Shown here: positions 6,540 to 14,802 of the stretch, piece after piece
How the letters are laid out: every line of letters starts with the position of its first letter
Numbering within the stretch: the stretch's first letter is position 1
Source: Burkholderiales bacterium
GTDB lineage: Bacteria > Pseudomonadota > Gammaproteobacteria > Burkholderiales > Burkholderiaceae_C
DNA: 39,918 nt
Reading direction: 5' to 3'
Assembly (NCBI GenBank): GCA_017302655.1
Contig: JAFLDE010000030.1
Span: 1-39,918 of the forward strand
Position numbers and translations under genes: made by a program
The notes under the pieces: model-generated
Database searches by the model: none
Seen by the model: only the letters and a program-made list of their open reading frames with translations
What the model was told of the DNA's origin: nothing

Positions 6540-7156
6540 CAGCGGCGCATCACCTTTTCAGACGGCGTCAACGCTTCGATGAAGGCTGGCCGGCTGAAGA
6601 TGCGTTCGGCGTACTTCAGCAGCGGCGCCGCGTTCTTGCTCATGTCGATGCCGTAGTAGTCCAAGCGCCAAAGCAGCGGGGCGATCGCCACATCAAGCAT
6701 GCTGAAGTCGTCGCCCAACATGAACTTGTTCTTCAGGAAGATCGGCGCCAGTTGCGTGAGGCGATCGCGGATCTGGTTGCGCGCCTTCTCCAGCAGCTTG
6801 TCGGCAGGCTTGGGGCCGCCGGCGCGGTTCTCCAGCACATTCACGTAGGCGAACAGTTCCTTTTCGAAGTTCAGCAGGAACAGGCGCACCCGGGCTCGCG
6901 CCAGCGGATCACCAGGCATCAGTTGCGGGTGCGGGAAACGCTCGTCGATGTACTCGTTGATGATGTTGCTCTCGTACAGGATGAGGTCGCGCTCCACCAG
7001 GATGGGCACGTCGTTGTACGGGTTCATCAGCGCGATGTCCTCGGGTTTGGCGAAGACATCCACATCGCGAATTTCGAAGTCCATGCCCTTCTCGAACAGA
7101 ACGAAGCGGCAGCGGTGCGAATAGGGGCAGGTGGTGCCCGAGTAGAGAACCATCAT
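6539..7156 (-). CDS. sspA: SspA, stringent starvation protein A
   Basis: 205 aa with a glutathione-S-transferase fold lacking obvious enzymatic function. In E. coli SspA binds RNA polymerase and contributes to stationary-phase and acid-stress responses. The thioredoxin-like N-terminal domain starts MMVLYSGTTCPYSHRCRFVL and has NPYNDVPILVERDLILYES with the cis-proline. The helical C-terminal domain (FLLNFEKELFAYVNVLE, LGDDFSMLDVAIAPLLWRLD) follows. The first ATG is used because GGAG lies eight bases upstream. It sits downstream of petABC, from which it is separated by an intrinsic terminator, and forms a pair with sspB. Confidence 0.95.
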   Translation of the reverse strand: MMVLYSGTTCPYSHRCRFVLFEKGMDFEIRDVDVFAKPEDIALMNPYNDVPILVERDLILYESNIINEYIDERFPHPQLMPGDPLARARVRLFLLNFEKELFAYVNVLENRAGGPKPADKLLEKARNQIRDRLTQLAPIFLKNKFMLGDDFSMLDVAIAPLLWRLDYYGIDMSKNAAPLLKYAERIFSRPAFIEALTPSEKVMRR

Positions 7157-7182
7157 GGGGTGGACTCCGGATCAGTCGATCG

Positions 7183-7222
7183 ACAACAAAAAACAAAAGC
7201 GCAGTGCGGGCTCGCACTGCGC
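7183..7222 (-). terminator. Intrinsic terminator of petABC
   Basis: On the minus strand, a perfect 10-bp stem GCGCAGTGCG/CGCACTGCGC (7199-7208 with 7213-7222) encloses a 4-base loop, followed by TTTTGTTTTTTGTTG. It lies 21 bases after the petC stop and before the sspA start, so it should end petABC transcription and separate it from sspAB. Confidence 0.9.
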
Positions 7223-7243
7223 GGTAGCGAAGGGCCGTGAGGC

Positions 7244-8005
7244 TTACTTCACATCTTTCCAGTACGCGGCATTCAGGCGCCAGGCGAACACGGTCATGAC
7301 TGCCAGGAAGAGCAGCACCCAGACGCCAAGCCGGTAGCGCTGGGCGGCCACAGGCTCGCCCATCCAGGTCAGGAAGGCGACCAGGTTGCCCACCGTTTCG
7401 TCGTACTGCGCAGGCGTCAACTGACCGGGTGTGACCTGCTCCCAGCCCTTGAGCACCTGCACCTCGTGCCCGTGATCCATCACGGTATCGAAGATCGGAC
7501 GGCGCTCACCCTGAAGCTGCCACAGCGCATGGGGCATGCCGATCGAAGGGAAGGCCAAGTTGTTCCAGCCGGTGGCCTTGGTCTCGTCGCGATAGTAGGT
7601 GCGCCACAGCGTGTACAAGTAGTCCGAGCCGCTGCCCATGCCAACCGCCGAGCGCGAACGCGCGATCAAGGTCAGATCAGGCGGCGTGGCACCGAACCAG
7701 TCCTTGGCCTGCTTCGGGTCCATGCTGATCCTCATCGTCTCGCCAACCTTGTCGGTGGCGAACAGCAGGTTGTCCTTGATCTGCTGCTCGGTCAGGCCGA
7801 TGTCGCGCAAACGGTTGTAGCGCTGGAAGGCTGCCGCGTGACAGTTCAGGCAGTAGTTCACGAAGGTCTTGGCGCCCGATTGCAGGGCGGCCATGTCGCT
7901 CATCTTCTCTTTCGGGAAGCGATCCCAGGCGATGCCGCCGCCGGCGGCAAAGGACGCTCCTGACAGAACCAGCAGCAGCGAGGCGAGGATTTTTTTCATC
8001 GTCAT
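7244..8005 (-). CDS. petC: Cytochrome c1 subunit of the bc1 complex
   Basis: 253 aa from the ATG at 8005 (AGGAG upstream); the ATG at 7999 is an alternative. The signal peptide is MTMKKILASLLLVLSGASFA. The heme c motif CLNCH lies around residue 50. The axial-Met region GMPHALWQLQGE and an acidic hinge region follow. A C-terminal membrane anchor (LGVWVLLFLAVMTVFAW) ends near the C-terminus with YWKDVK. Cytochrome c1 passes electrons from the Rieske protein to soluble cytochrome c at the periplasmic face. It is the last gene of petABC, 20 bp after petB, and is followed by a clear terminator. The sequence is somewhat short in loops, as in other betaproteobacteria. Confidence 0.95.
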   Translation of the reverse strand: MTMKKILASLLLVLSGASFAAGGGIAWDRFPKEKMSDMAALQSGAKTFVNYCLNCHAAAFQRYNRLRDIGLTEQQIKDNLLFATDKVGETMRISMDPKQAKDWFGATPPDLTLIARSRSAVGMGSGSDYLYTLWRTYYRDETKATGWNNLAFPSIGMPHALWQLQGERRPIFDTVMDHGHEVQVLKGWEQVTPGQLTPAQYDETVGNLVAFLTWMGEPVAAQRYRLGVWVLLFLAVMTVFAWRLNAAYWKDVK

Positions 8006-8025
8006 GTTCTTGCGGCTCCTGGCGA

Positions 8026-9483
8026 TCAATGAGCGTGGAAGGTCACGCGATCGGGCGGCGTCTTGAATTCGCCCAATTGGCTCCACCAGGGCATCAGCAG
8101 GAAGAAGCCCAGGTAGAACAGCGTCCCCACCTGCGACACATAGGTGCCGGCGGTGCTCGGAGGCAGGATGCCCAAATAACCGAGGATGACAAAGAAGATC
8201 ACGAAAACCGTGTAGAGCCAAACGTTCCAGGTCGGGCGGTAGCGGATCGACTTCACCGGGCTCTTGTCCAGCCAGGGCAGGAAGAAGAGGATGACCACTG
8301 CGCCACCCATCACCACCACGCCCCAGAACTTGGCGTCAAAGCCCTGCAGCATCTGCGGCAGTTCGATGCCCATCCAGCCCAGGACGATGCCGTGCACGTT
8401 GAACAGGAAAAGCAGCGCGGCCATCAGGCCCCAGTAGCCCACCTTGAACGCCGCCGGCAAGCCAGAGGAACGCACCGAGATGAATCCGACCACCACGAAG
8501 AACAGCCAGAAAAAGGGCATGAACTCCGAGGTCGTGGCGCGCAGCATCGAATAGAAGGGTGTGAAGTACCAGACCGGCGCGATGTGCGCTGGGGTCTTCA
8601 GCGGGTCGGCCGGGATGAAGTTGTTGAACTCCAGGAAATAACCGCCCATTTCCGGCGCGAAGAACACGATGGCGCTGAACACCAGCAGGAACAGGCACAC
8701 CGCGTAGATGTCATGCACCGTGTAGTACGGGTGGAAGGGAATGCCATCCAGCGGTTTGCCCGACGCGTCCTTGTGCTTCTTGATCTCCACGCCGTCGGGG
8801 TTGTTCGAACCCACATCGTGCAGCGCCAGCAAGTGCGCTACCACCAAGCCGATCAGTACCAGCGGGATGGCGATGACGTGGAAACTGAAGAAGCGGTTCA
8901 GCGTGGCGTCGCTCACCACGTAGTCGCCGCGGATCATGATCGACAGTTCTTCGCCGATGAAGGGCACAGCGGCGAACAGGTTCACGATCACCTGCGCGCC
9001 CCAGTAGCTCATCTGGCCCCAGGGGAGCAGGTAGCCGAAGAAGGCCTCGGCCATCAGGCACAGGAAGATGGCGCAGCCAAAAATCCAGACCAGCTCACGC
9101 GGTTTCCGATACGAGCCATAGAGCAGGCCGCGGAACATGTGCAGGTAGACCACGACGAAGAAGGCCGAGGCGCCCGTGCTGTGCATGTAGCGCACCAGCC
9201 AGCCCCAGGGCACGTCGCGCATGATGTACTCGACCGAGCCGAACGCGAGGCCCGCGTCGGGCTTGTAGTGCATCACCAGGAAGATGCCGGTAACGATCTG
9301 GATCACCAGCACCAACAGCGCCAGAGAACCGAAGATGTACCACCAGTTGAAATTCTTCGGCGCGTAGTACTCAGCCATGTGCACCCGGTAGGCGTCGAAC
9401 GCGGTCGGGAACCGGTTCTCCAGCCAGGTCATGGTCTGCACGCCAACGCCCGCACCTGCCGGGGCTTCTTTGAATTCGGCCAT
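8026..9483 (-). CDS. petB: Cytochrome b subunit of the bc1 complex
   Basis: 485 aa, the full-length bacterial fused cytochrome b. It carries the two bis-heme binding helices (STGASAFFVVVYLHMFRGL and FHVIAIPLVLIGLVVAHLLA, each with paired histidines) and the Qo-site region with PVWY in place of PEWY. Eight transmembrane helices are expected, and two further helices near the C-terminus (LYTVFVIFFVILGYLGIL, VGTLFYLGFFLLMPWW) are visible. It oxidises ubiquinol and moves protons across the inner membrane. It follows petA by 11 bp. The PVWY variant is, to my knowledge, seen in related bacteria and is not a defect. Confidence 0.96.
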   Translation of the reverse strand: MAEFKEAPAGAGVGVQTMTWLENRFPTAFDAYRVHMAEYYAPKNFNWWYIFGSLALLVLVIQIVTGIFLVMHYKPDAGLAFGSVEYIMRDVPWGWLVRYMHSTGASAFFVVVYLHMFRGLLYGSYRKPRELVWIFGCAIFLCLMAEAFFGYLLPWGQMSYWGAQVIVNLFAAVPFIGEELSIMIRGDYVVSDATLNRFFSFHVIAIPLVLIGLVVAHLLALHDVGSNNPDGVEIKKHKDASGKPLDGIPFHPYYTVHDIYAVCLFLLVFSAIVFFAPEMGGYFLEFNNFIPADPLKTPAHIAPVWYFTPFYSMLRATTSEFMPFFWLFFVVVGFISVRSSGLPAAFKVGYWGLMAALLFLFNVHGIVLGWMGIELPQMLQGFDAKFWGVVVMGGAVVILFFLPWLDKSPVKSIRYRPTWNVWLYTVFVIFFVILGYLGILPPSTAGTYVSQVGTLFYLGFFLLMPWWSQLGEFKTPPDRVTFHAH

Positions 9484-9494
9484 GGGCTGTTCCT

Positions 9495-10091
9495 TTATGC
9501 CTTGGAGTCGTCGCCGATCAACAGCATGGCGTCACTCAGATACTTGTGCGGCGGCACCTCGAGGTTATCGGGTGCGGGCTTGTTCTTGAACACGCGGCCG
9601 GCCATATCGAAGGTCGAACCGTGGCAGGGGCAGAGGAAGCCGCCCGTCCAATCCTCGGGCAGCGAGGGCTGGGCGCCGGTTTGAAATTTCGCCGTGGGAG
9701 AACAACCCAGGTGCGAGCAAATGCCCACCGCCACAAACAATTCAGGCTTGATCGAGCGGTGGGTGTTCTTTGCGTACTCGGGGGTCGGGTACGCCGTGCG
9801 CTTGGACTCAGGGTCTGCCATCTGCGGCGTCAGCTTGTCCAGGGAAGCCAGTTGCTCAGGCGTGCGGCGAATGATCCACACCGGCTTGCCACGCCATTCC
9901 ACCGTGGCCATCTCGCCCGGCTTGAGGTTGGAAACATCCACTTCCACCGAAGCGCCAGCGGCCTTGGCGCGCTCCGAAGGCGCAAAGGTGCTGACGAAAG
10001 GCACGGCGGTGGCGACGCCACCCACTGCGCCGGCGCAGCCCGTGGCGATGAGCCAGGTGCGCTTGCTGTTGTCCACTGGGGCGTCACTCAT
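9495..10091 (-). CDS. petA: Rieske iron-sulfur subunit of the bc1 complex
   Basis: 198 aa starting at the second ATG (10091), which has GAGG six bases upstream; the first ATG overlaps that GAGG. Tat-type N-terminus: SKRTWLIATGCAGAVGG, a single uncleaved anchor. The 2Fe-2S cluster motifs CSHLGC and CPCHGS are intact, and PAPDNLEVPPHKY is the conserved C-terminal turn. It is the first gene of petABC. Rieske proteins are folded in the cytoplasm and exported by Tat, and the tatABC genes are in this window. The 160-bp gap to the divergent mscL should hold both promoters; no convincing -35/-10 was seen. Confidence 0.95.
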   Translation of the reverse strand: MSDAPVDNSKRTWLIATGCAGAVGGVATAVPFVSTFAPSERAKAAGASVEVDVSNLKPGEMATVEWRGKPVWIIRRTPEQLASLDKLTPQMADPESKRTAYPTPEYAKNTHRSIKPELFVAVGICSHLGCSPTAKFQTGAQPSLPEDWTGGFLCPCHGSTFDMAGRVFKNKPAPDNLEVPPHKYLSDAMLLIGDDSKA

Positions 10092-10251
10092 GGGCATCCT
10101 CGGTCATTCTTCTGGGAATTTGAAGCGGGCGGCATTCTAGCGGCTGCCCTTCAGCGTCGCGTCCTGAGCTGCCGATTCGGGTAAGCCGCGAGCTTCACCA
10201 AGCGCGCTCGCTCCCAGAATGCGCCCGGCAACCACAAGCAAGGATCGCTGC

Positions 10252-10674
10252 ATGAGCTTCTTCTCTGAGTTCAAGGAATTCGCCGTCAAGGGCAACGTCA
10301 TGGACCTCGCCGTCGGCGTGATCATCGGCGGCGCCTTCGGCAAGATCGTCGACTCTCTGGTCGGCGACGTGGTCATGCCAGTGATCGGCAAGATCGTCGG
10401 CGGGCTGGACTTCAGCAACTATTTCATCCCATTGGCGGGCCAGACAGCGACCACCTTGGCGGATGCCAAGAAGGCCGGGGCGGTGCTGGCTTACGGCAGC
10501 TTTCTCACAGTGGCGCTGAACTTCGTCATCCTGGCCTTCGTGATCTTCCTGATGATCAAGCAGATCAACCGGCTCAAGCGCGAAACGCCGCCAGCCTCGC
10601 CTGCTGCCCCGGCGCCGACGCCTGAGGATGTGGTGCTGCTGCGCGAGATCCGGGACAGCCTGAAACAGCGCTGA
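10252..10674 (+). CDS. mscL: Large-conductance mechanosensitive channel
   Basis: 140 aa from the ATG at 10252 ([20 protein letters not shown]), preceded by AGGA; an upstream in-frame start adds 11 unrelated residues. The first helix carries the family signature ([19 protein letters not shown]) forming the pore, then the periplasmic loop and the second helix ([20 protein letters not shown]). The cytoplasmic helix ends with [14 protein letters not shown]. MscL opens under membrane tension to release solutes during osmotic downshock. It is a single-gene unit, divergent from petABC, and ends 40 bp before a strong intrinsic terminator. Confidence 0.97.
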   Translation: MSFFSEFKEFAVKGNVMDLAVGVIIGGAFGKIVDSLVGDVVMPVIGKIVGGLDFSNYFIPLAGQTATTLADAKKAGAVLAYGSFLTVALNFVILAFVIFLMIKQINRLKRETPPASPAAPAPTPEDVVLLREIRDSLKQR

Positions 10675-10680
10675 ACTCGG

Positions 10681-10696
10681 CGGACCCTTGGGTCCG
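10681..10696. other. Small hairpin after mscL
   Basis: CGGACCC-TT-GGGTCCG is a perfect 7-bp inverted repeat beginning four bases after the mscL stop. No T-tract follows, so by itself it is not a terminator; a stronger one lies 20 bases downstream. It may protect the mRNA 3' end. Confidence 0.45.
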
Positions 10697-10714
10697 TTGC
10701 CACTCAGGCATCAT

Positions 10715-10750
10715 GCGGCGTCGCCCGGTGCGACGCCGCTTTGTTTTTTC
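10715..10750 (+). terminator. Intrinsic terminator of mscL
   Basis: A perfect 10-bp stem GCGGCGTCGC/GCGACGCCGC (10715-10724 with 10730-10739), a 5-base loop and then TTTGTTTTTTC. It should terminate mscL. It ends only five bases before the ATG chosen for the next gene, which leaves no room for a promoter between them. Confidence 0.92.
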
Positions 10751-10755
10751 CTCCC

Positions 10756-13089
10756 ATGGCCGCCCTCGATCCCCTCCTTCAGCACTGCCAGCAGCAGCTC
10801 TCGCTGGCCTTTGACGCTGCCATTGCCAAGACCATCGAGGCCAGTGGCCAACTGGCCATGTCGGCCCTGAAGGCAGCACGGCGAGACGAACTGCTGCTCA
10901 CGCAGGGCCTGCTGCGGCAGCAACAAGCGAACAGCGTGCAGCACTTCGCCGCCGCCCTTCAGAGGGAGTGGGCCCGCCAGCACGACAAGAGCCCCCAGCC
11001 GCGCACCACCGACTGGGGAGAGTTGTCCCTGATGGAAGACTCCGCCGTCGATGCCATCGTGGTCTCCGACCGCATCGGCAAGGCGCTAGGCCATGGCAGC
11101 GAGTGGGAACTGCGCGACATGGAGGCCTACACCGGCGCCCTGCTGAACGACGAGTCGGCCGGACCCGATCGCAATCCGCTGCGCCCTGAGGTCGTGGCAC
11201 GCGCACTTCTCGCTGCGGTCGACGCCTTGACCGACCAAGCCAATCTGCGCCAAACCCTCAGTGAGGAATTGACCCGGGCCCTCGCGCCCTTCATGCCGGC
11301 GTTTTACGCCGACACCAGCGAATTCCTTCGCCACCGCGGCCTGCAAGCCGCACCGCTTCGCCCTGTGTCGGCCGAAGCGGCGTCTCGTCCGAACGCCTCC
11401 GGCGCAGCCCCAAGCCCCAACACCGCTGGTGCCGGCACCCCATCCATGGGCGGCGGCGCCAGCGCGGCGGCTGGCTCAGGTGGCTTGGGGGGCACCACTG
11501 GAAGCGCTTCCGGAAGTTACGGCGGCTCCGGCATGCGCGGCGGCGCCGGCTTCTTCGGCCAAGTCGATGCCGGCATGATGAATCTGCTGCGCCAGCTCAG
11601 CGTCACCAGCGCTCCGGCGCCCGGCAGCTCGCTGGTACAGGAACTGGCCGCGGAGGCCGCCGGAGCATCGCTGGCGTTGCCGGGCAACGTCATCAGCCTG
11701 CACCGCGAACAGTTGCGCGAGGCAACGCAAACGCCGCTGGACCACATGGTCATCGACGTGGTGGCTGGTCTGTTCGACGCCATCCTGGCCGACCCCAAGG
11801 TGCCGCCGCAGATGGCACGCCTGCTCGCCCGTCTGCAACTGCCGGTGCTGCGTGCGGCGCTGGGCGACACCAGCTTTTTCGCCAAGCGAAAGCACCCGGT
11901 TCGCCGCTTCGTGAACCGCCTGGCCTCGCTGGCCTGTGCCTTCGACGACTTCAGCCACGACCCTGGCCTTGCCTTCCTGCGGCGCGTGGCCGAGCTGGTC
12001 GAGGAGATCGCGAGCGGCGACTTCGAGAAGGTCAAGCTCTACGACGAGAAGCTCGACGCGCTCGAGCGCGTCGTTCAGGAACAGCAGCAGGCCCAGTTGG
12101 CCGCAGCCAGCCAGGCGGGACAGGACGGCGCGCAAGCCGTGGCCATGCTCGAGCGCAAGGAACTGCTCGCCCGCCAGCAACATGTCTACGGCCAGCAGTT
12201 GGAGAAGTCCCTGGCCGACCTGCCCTTGCCCGAGTTCCTGCGCCGCTTCCTGTGGCGAGATTGGGCGGCCGTGGTGGTGCAGTCGCAGCAGCAGCAGGGC
12301 GACCTGCTGGCGCTGCAGATGAAGCGCATCGGGCGCGACCTGGCGCTCTCCGTGCTGCCCAAGGGCGGCTCGCCGGCACGGCGCGAGTTCCTCAGCCAGC
12401 TGCCGGTGCTGGTGCGCTCCGTCAACCAGGGTTTGGACAAAGTTGGCAGCCCGGAGCCCATCCGCAAGCAGCTCTTTGCCGACCTGCTCCCGGTTCACGC
12501 CGAGAGCCTGAAGACACCCGCGCTCTCGCCGCTAGACCACAACCTCCTCGTCAAGCGCATCGAAGCGGCCTTCGGGCTTGCGGTGCCCGACGAAGCCACC
12601 GCACAACGCGCCACTGCCGCGTTGGACATCGACCTGGAGCAGGTGTTCGCCCCGGCCGAGGCGCAGGGCGTCGGCCTGATGGCCGAGGCGGCGGTGGCCT
12701 GGAGCGGCGAAGTCGATATCGCGCTCGACGCCGAGGAAGCCCCGCTGGCGGCGGTGGACATCGCCATCGAGGGCCTGCCCGCTCCGGAGGCCCCAGCGCC
12801 CACCAGCGGTGGCGCCCTGTTCGACCACCTCGAAATCGGCTGCGCCTACCGCTTGAACACCGAGAACGTCTGGCGCAAGGTGCGCCTGTCACACATCAGC
12901 GCGCAGCGCAGCTTCTTCATCTTCACCGAAGGCGATACGCACCCCAAGACGGTGACGATGACGGCACGCATGCTGCGCCGCCTGTGCGAAAGCGAGCGCC
13001 TGCGCGCCTTCGAAAGTGCGCACCTCCTCGAGCGCGCCACCGCCAGGGCTCGCTCTCAGCTGGCTGCGCTATTGCCTGAAAAGTCCTGA
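10756..13089 (+). CDS. DUF1631 family protein
   Basis: 777 aa from ATG 10756. The protein is largely helical. Residues about 1-190 are N-terminal helices (MAALDPLLQHCQQQLSLAFD). Residues about 195-265 are a low-complexity Ala/Gly/Ser/Pro linker. The conserved core spans about 270-620: TPLDHMVIDVVAGLFDAILA, LPVLRAALGDTSFFAKRKHP and RRFVNRLASLACAFDDF are typical of DUF1631. The C-terminal ~90 residues (FDHLEIGCAYRL, FFIFTEGDTHPKTVTMTARM) form a beta-rich PilZ-like end often seen in this family. The function is unknown. The start has no visible Shine-Dalgarno and directly follows the mscL terminator, so the promoter is either upstream of that terminator or the message is nearly leaderless. It overlaps convergent pdxA by 34 bp. 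Confidence 0.88.
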   Translation: MAALDPLLQHCQQQLSLAFDAAIAKTIEASGQLAMSALKAARRDELLLTQGLLRQQQANSVQHFAAALQREWARQHDKSPQPRTTDWGELSLMEDSAVDAIVVSDRIGKALGHGSEWELRDMEAYTGALLNDESAGPDRNPLRPEVVARALLAAVDALTDQANLRQTLSEELTRALAPFMPAFYADTSEFLRHRGLQAAPLRPVSAEAASRPNASGAAPSPNTAGAGTPSMGGGASAAAGSGGLGGTTGSASGSYGGSGMRGGAGFFGQVDAGMMNLLRQLSVTSAPAPGSSLVQELAAEAAGASLALPGNVISLHREQLREATQTPLDHMVIDVVAGLFDAILADPKVPPQMARLLARLQLPVLRAALGDTSFFAKRKHPVRRFVNRLASLACAFDDFSHDPGLAFLRRVAELVEEIASGDFEKVKLYDEKLDALERVVQEQQQAQLAAASQAGQDGAQAVAMLERKELLARQQHVYGQQLEKSLADLPLPEFLRRFLWRDWAAVVVQSQQQQGDLLALQMKRIGRDLALSVLPKGGSPARREFLSQLPVLVRSVNQGLDKVGSPEPIRKQLFADLLPVHAESLKTPALSPLDHNLLVKRIEAAFGLAVPDEATAQRATAALDIDLEQVFAPAEAQGVGLMAEAAVAWSGEVDIALDAEEAPLAAVDIAIEGLPAPEAPAPTSGGALFDHLEIGCAYRLNTENVWRKVRLSHISAQRSFFIFTEGDTHPKTVTMTARMLRRLCESERLRAFESAHLLERATARARSQLAALLPEKS

Positions 13090-14039
13090 GCCATCCTCCA
13101 GGCCGCGAGCAGGCTGGCCTCACTCGCCCGGCCCTGACCGGCGATGTCGAAGGCTGTGCCGTGATCCGGACTCGTGCGCACAAACGGAAGCCCCAGGGTC
13201 ACGTTCACCCCTTCGTCCAAGCCCAGGTACTTGACCGGAATCAGGCCCTGGTCGTGGGTCATGGCAATCACCGCATCGAAGGCGCCCTGACGGGCACGCA
13301 TGAACACGGTGTCAGGTGCGAACGGTCCGCTGGCGTCGATACCCTGTTGCCTCGCCTCAAGCACCGCCGGGGCAATCTGTTCGATCTCCTCGCGGCCGAA
13401 CAGCCCGCCCTCCCCGGCGTGCGGGTTCAGGCCCGCCACCGCAAGGCGCGGTGACATCAGACCCAGGCGCCGCAGCGAGGCGTCGGCGATCTGCAGGGTC
13501 TGCAGCACGCGCTCGCGGCGCACGAGGTCGATGGCTTCGCGCAGCGCCACGTGGACGGTGACCAGCACCACACGCAGCTCGGTGTTGGCCAGCATCATGC
13601 GCACCGGCGCACCGCCCGAAAGGGCCTGCAGCATCTCGGTATGGCCCGGGAATGGGCTGCCCGCCAGGTGCAGTGCTTCCTTGTGGATGGGCGCCGTCAC
13701 CAGCGCGGCGCCTTGCCCCTGCTGAATCGCCGAGACCGCCGCCTCGATGCAGCACGCCGCCGCCGCGCCACAGGCGGCGCTCACCTGCCCTTGCGGCAGC
13801 TCCAGCAGGCCATCGGGCAGGCCCGGCGGCTGCCAGACGGCCACAGCGCCCGGCGGGGCGGGCTCATCCAGGGTATCGAGCACGGCCATCGGGCGCTGCA
13901 GGCCGCACTGGTGCAGCGCGCGGCGCAGCACGGCCGCATCGCCCACCAACACCCCGCCTTCGCGTGCGCAAGCCGCCTTGACACAGATCTCGGGGCCGAT
14001 GCCGGCGGCATCGCCCATGGTCAGCAGCACGGGCTTCAT
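13056..14039 (-). CDS. pdxA: 4-hydroxythreonine-4-phosphate dehydrogenase (vitamin B6 synthesis)
   Basis: 327 aa, normal length. PdxA oxidises 4-phosphohydroxy-L-threonine with NAD in DXP-dependent pyridoxal-phosphate synthesis. The start is MKPVLLTMGDAAGIGPEICV. GHTEMLQALSGG carries a metal-ligand His. GLNPHAGEGGLFGREE and MTHDQGLIPVKYLG carry the other ligand and substrate-binding histidines; LPFVRTSPDHGTAFDIAG is the C-terminal signature. The ATG overlaps the stop of the upstream Nif3-like gene (ATGA), so the two are coupled. The gene ends inside the 3' end of the convergent DUF1631 gene. Confidence 0.96.
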   Translation of the reverse strand: MKPVLLTMGDAAGIGPEICVKAACAREGGVLVGDAAVLRRALHQCGLQRPMAVLDTLDEPAPPGAVAVWQPPGLPDGLLELPQGQVSAACGAAAACCIEAAVSAIQQGQGAALVTAPIHKEALHLAGSPFPGHTEMLQALSGGAPVRMMLANTELRVVLVTVHVALREAIDLVRRERVLQTLQIADASLRRLGLMSPRLAVAGLNPHAGEGGLFGREEIEQIAPAVLEARQQGIDASGPFAPDTVFMRARQGAFDAVIAMTHDQGLIPVKYLGLDEGVNVTLGLPFVRTSPDHGTAFDIAGQGRASEASLLAAWRMAQDFSGNSAAS

Positions 14040-14785
14040 GCCGGGTTGTCCAAGTCGATGAACTGGTGCTCCAGCCCAAAGCGCTCGGCCAGGTGCGCAC
14101 CCAGTCGCTGCACCCCGTAGCGCTCAGTGGCATGGTGGCCGGCGGCGACAAAAGCCACGCCGCTCTCGCGCGCCAGATGCCACTGCGGCTCGCTGATCTC
14201 CCCCGTCACAAAGGCATCGGCACCGGACGCGATGGCCGCCTCGAAGTAACTTTGCGCACCACCCGTGCACCACGCCACGCGGCGCAGCGGCCGGCCGTCG
14301 CCAGGGCATAGCGTCACCTCGCGACCCAGTCGCTCTCGCAGCAAGGCTTGCAGCCCCGCCTCGTTGATTTCAAGGGTCAGCGGTGCACTGAAGCCCAGTT
14401 GCTGCTCGGCAAAGCGGCGATCGGCCTGCCAGCCGAGCAATGCCCCCAGGGCCGCGTTGTTGCCCCACTCGGGGTGCGCATCCAGCGGCAGGTGGTAGGC
14501 CAGAAGATTGGCATCCGCGGCGAACAAGGGCGCCAAGCGCCGACGCAACCAGCCGGTGAGCCGCCCGTCCTGGCCGCGCCAGAACAGGCCGTGATGCACC
14601 AGCAGCAGGTCGGCGCCTGCGGCCAGCGCAGCTTCGATGAAGGCCAGACTGGCCGTCACCCCGCTGACCAGGCGCTTCACGTCGGGGCGCCCCTCGACCT
14701 GCAGACCATTGGGGCCGTAATCCTTGAAGCTGTCCACGGACAGGGCTTCGCTGAGGTAGCGTTCGATCTCGGCCGTCTTGGCCAT
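14036..14785 (-). CDS. Nif3-like dinuclear metal-binding protein
   Basis: 249 aa, typical for the short bacterial Nif3/YbgI family. It starts MAKTAEIERYLSEALSVDSF, then DYGPNGLQVEGRPDVKRLVS and LLLVHHGLFWRGQDGRLTGW (the HHG metal-binding motif). Near the C-terminus are DAFVTGEISEPQWHLARESG and FVAAGHHATERYGVQRLG (GHHATE metal ligands). The biochemical role of this family is unsettled; it has been linked to GTP cyclohydrolase-like folds. AAGGA lies seven bases upstream of the ATG. It is separated by only 17 bases from the divergent protease gene, so the promoters must overlap the two 5' coding ends. Confidence 0.92.
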   Translation of the reverse strand: MAKTAEIERYLSEALSVDSFKDYGPNGLQVEGRPDVKRLVSGVTASLAFIEAALAAGADLLLVHHGLFWRGQDGRLTGWLRRRLAPLFAADANLLAYHLPLDAHPEWGNNAALGALLGWQADRRFAEQQLGFSAPLTLEINEAGLQALLRERLGREVTLCPGDGRPLRRVAWCTGGAQSYFEAAIASGADAFVTGEISEPQWHLARESGVAFVAAGHHATERYGVQRLGAHLAERFGLEHQFIDLDNPA

Positions 14786-14802
14786 GCTGGGATCCTTTAT
14801 TC

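Noticed and set aside
8029-9684. A 551-aa plus-strand frame opposite petB and petA
   Set aside because: It is antisense to two unmistakable genes and is His/Glu/Gln/Arg-biased, as expected of the complement of GC-rich coding sequence.
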